Below, piece after piece: positions 33,717 to 35,430 of a DNA stretch of 35,430 bases. Source of the DNA: Paludibacteraceae bacterium (GTDB lineage: Bacteria; Bacteroidota; Bacteroidia; Bacteroidales; Paludibacteraceae); assembly GCA_017553575.1 (NCBI GenBank), contig JAFZKQ010000101.1, forward strand, positions 1 to 35,430, read 5' to 3'. A model generated the notes under the pieces. The model worked only from the letters and a program-made list of their open reading frames with translations. It ran no database searches and was not told where the DNA came from. Each line of letters opens with the position of its first letter. Position 1 is the first letter of the stretch. Position numbers and translations under genes: made by a program.

Positions 33717-34754
33717 TTATTTAAATTGGATGGAGTTCAATATTTCATCAACATACTTAGTTGAGATTCCGTCATCATAGGATGAAAAGACACACGACTT
33801 GCCTGTTTCATTGTCGAACAAGAGATAGAATCTCCAGTACATATCCTCTCCGGCCTTATCATAATATTTACAGATGCGGTACAAGCATTTGCTCCCATTT
33901 ATGGATTGCACCCCTCGATCCACGTCGTTCATAAAAACCTCCTTATGTTTCTTCTTTTTCCAAGCCTCCCAATGACGGTCAAGATTTGAGAAAGAACTAT
34001 CTGCCTTGTATTCAGAACACAAGGTGACTATACTGTAGGAAGAATCAACCTCGTTCATAAGATCATAACTATAAAGGTCTTTACCTTCTATGTCATAAGC
34101 AAGACTAGCATCACAGCTAAATTCTTTTGGAACGATGAATTTCACTTGTTCTGTTTCTGCATAATAGAGAGAATCAGCATTCTGAGATAGTCCTTCACTG
34201 GTCTCCATTTTCTGAGAACCCGTGGTATCAAAAAGTTGAGTTACACCAATAACCCACAAGACATTAGGAATCAATATGATAGCAAACAAAACAATCCAAT
34301 CCACTTTGGAAACCTTTCTGAACGATTTGGGTATAACCTCTTGTACTTGACGAGAACATATCAGATACAAGAGCCACAGACCTACTCCCAACAAACCGGA
34401 AACCGCAGCTATCTTTTCTTCTTCAGCCTGCCCCGTGACGAGACCCAATAGTGATAATGCGATTATCAGTATAAGATTTGTCTTCGCCCAAAACACAGCA
34501 TTTGGGTATCTATTGAGAAACGAATAGATAACATAAAGAGACATAGATAAGAGCGCAACACCCGTAAAAATGTCTGCGGCAGCGAGGCAATAATTGTTGT
34601 TATAATCACTCATATTAACGACTATTAGAGAAAGTGACCTTTTCAAGGCACCAAACCCCATTACTACCGACAAGAAGAGTCCGAGGAATCCTGTTATTTT
34701 CGTATTGGCTTTCAACCATTCACTGGTAATGTTTTCGTTTTCACTATTATTCAT
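33717..34754 (-). CDS. Multi-pass membrane protein with soluble C-terminal domain
   Basis: A 345-residue membrane protein. Five hydrophobic segments are seen at about 22-48, 58-80, 92-108, 114-133 and 153-174. A soluble domain of about 170 residues (176-345) follows and ends in DEILNSIQFK, a pattern of alternating strands and helices common in small PsbP- or Mog1-like domains. The N-terminal half loosely recalls DUF2569-type proteins, but I am not sure. No function is assigned. It heads a unit with the acetyltransferase gene. Confidence 0.75.
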   Translation of the reverse strand: MNNSENENITSEWLKANTKITGFLGLFLSVVMGFGALKRSLSLIVVNMSDYNNNYCLAAADIFTGVALLSMSLYVIYSFLNRYPNAVFWAKTNLILIIALSLLGLVTGQAEEEKIAAVSGLLGVGLWLLYLICSRQVQEVIPKSFRKVSKVDWIVLFAIILIPNVLWVIGVTQLFDTTGSQKMETSEGLSQNADSLYYAETEQVKFIVPKEFSCDASLAYDIEGKDLYSYDLMNEVDSSYSIVTLCSEYKADSSFSNLDRHWEAWKKKKHKEVFMNDVDRGVQSINGSKCLYRICKYYDKAGEDMYWRFYLLFDNETGKSCVFSSYDDGISTKYVDEILNSIQFK

Positions 34755-34784
34755 GGCACAACATATTGTTTAACGTCAATCCAA

Positions 34785-34792
34785 CAAATTTA
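34785..34792 (-). promoter_or_regulatory. -7 promoter element of the membrane protein-GNAT unit
   Basis: On the minus strand TAAATTTG matches TAnnTTTG fully and would start transcription near 34778, 24 bases before the ATG. No -33 TTTG is seen at the expected place. Confidence 0.4.
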
Positions 34793-35201
34793 AGTAATTG
34801 ATTATTTTAAGATTAGCATTATTTTTCACATTTTCAAGGTGACAAAAATTAAAACAAACCGAAAAACAACGCGATAATGATTACAGAAGACAAAAATATT
34901 GAAATTTCATGTATGGCTGACGATTTCTGCAAAACTTTTTGATAATTTGACAAAAAAAGAATCCAATTGACTCCCAAAGGAGATACCACCTTTCCCCTAA
35001 TCTACCCTATGTTTATGAAGCCTCATGAAAAAATCCGTCGAGATTGATGACACTCTCATTTTTAATTCTTACTTTTGCCGTGAATTATTGCCTATTGTTG
35101 GACAACACCAATTCAGGTATAATAGGGGGATATTAATAGTTAAGGTTTCTTGAGATAAAAATTTATCGAAAAAAACAATTTTGTAATTTTATTTTAATTT
35201 T
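34793..35201. other. Divergent intergenic region with -7 box for the last gene
   Basis: A 409-base AT-rich stretch without a supported gene. TACTTTTG (35070-35077) matches the Bacteroidales -7 element on the plus strand and would start the final gene's mRNA near 35084, leaving a leader of about 118 bases. No -33 TTTG lies at the correct distance. Confidence 0.45.
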
Positions 35202-35430
35202 ATGTTTAATTTTACTAAATCAGTAAAGAGGTATGCCTCTTTATTTTTGTTGTTATCAGCCTCCGTCAGTACGCAGGCGATTAATACGTTTACGGTTAAT
35301 ACAACCAGTTCCGAAAAAACAGGAAGTACAGGAAATTCAGGGTCTATTATTGATGCAGCACAAATCGTGAGTGCCGACATAAATGGGCAATGGGAAATCG
35401 TATTTGATTGTAAAGGAGAAATTACACTAA
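35202..35430 (+). CDS. Secreted protein, N-terminal part only (cut by window end)
   Basis: The frame starting with ATG at 35202 is open to the window end (76 codons). It begins with a basic residue cluster and hydrophobic signal peptide (YASLFLLLSASVSTQA, cleavage after about residue 26). A Ser/Thr/Gly-rich segment follows and a strand-rich sequence ends in WEIVFDCKGEITL, in the style of large Bacteroidales surface or beta-helix proteins. The remainder lies outside, so the family cannot be settled. A minus-strand frame of 63 codons over the same bases is judged a shadow. Confidence 0.7.
   Translation, partial: MFNFTKSVKRYASLFLLLSASVSTQAINTFTVNTTSSEKTGSTGNSGSIIDAAQIVSADINGQWEIVFDCKGEITL

Noticed and set aside
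35189-35380. 63-codon minus-strand frame at the window end
   Set aside because: It is the complement of the signal-peptide region of the plus-strand secreted protein gene.

Overview
The window looks like a chromosomal segment from an anaerobic Bacteroidales bacterium (phylum Bacteroidota). The evidence is the family content (Porin_10-type outer-membrane protein, one-protein hybrid two-component regulator with AraC output, GLUG-repeat secreted protein, THUMP-like methyltransferase, TamB, LemA/TPM pair), the near absence of Shine-Dalgarno sites, and several promoters of the Bacteroidales form (TTTG, about 19 bases, TAnnTTTG). I cannot name the genus.

Layout. Bases 1-482 are the leader-distal end of a CRISPR array whose repeat ends in the Cas12a (type V-A) crRNA handle; no cas gene is in the window. 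The array abuts a truncated group II intron 5' part on the minus strand (about 483-661). Next, all on the minus strand, come tRNA-Gly and tRNA-Tyr, then ribH and a membrane-anchored TPR gene, aquaporin aqpZ, and a coupled trio (Porin_10 porin, a periplasmic family-3 solute-binding protein with an internal duplication, and an ACP phosphodiesterase-like protein). A secreted, cysteine-rich GLUG protein follows on the plus strand (7231-8931). A minus-strand housekeeping block carries a THUMP-like methyltransferase, purU and tsaD. Head to head with tsaD is a plus-strand pair, a 4.7 kb tamB-like gene and an AmpG-like transporter, followed by a small acidic protein gene with a structured leader.

Bases 19065-24409 hold a 1301-residue hybrid two-component regulator placed 23 bases upstream of a sodium:amino-acid symporter, apparently one operon. 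From 24410 to 25897 the sequence is mostly non-coding, with one small conserved-looking protein and its terminator. A plus-strand group follows: lipoprotein, TPM-domain protein, LemA, a 68-residue beta-grasp-like protein coupled to a 5'-nucleotidase family enzyme, and a membrane protein. A minus-strand unit then carries a lipoprotein with a glycan-binding-like domain and a C-terminal Hint (Hedgehog/intein) domain directly upstream of mscS, followed by a GNAT acetyltransferase with a membrane protein. The window ends inside a plus-strand gene for a secreted protein.

How the genes work together. Much of the window serves the envelope: porin, TamB, muropeptide-type importer, aquaporin, MscS, lipoproteins and two secreted proteins. 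The most unusual items are the Hint lipoprotein-mscS pair, the Cas12a-type array fused to an intron remnant, a tamB gene lacking an obvious start codon, and a TAGAGACG palindrome family that supplies the stop codons of two genes.
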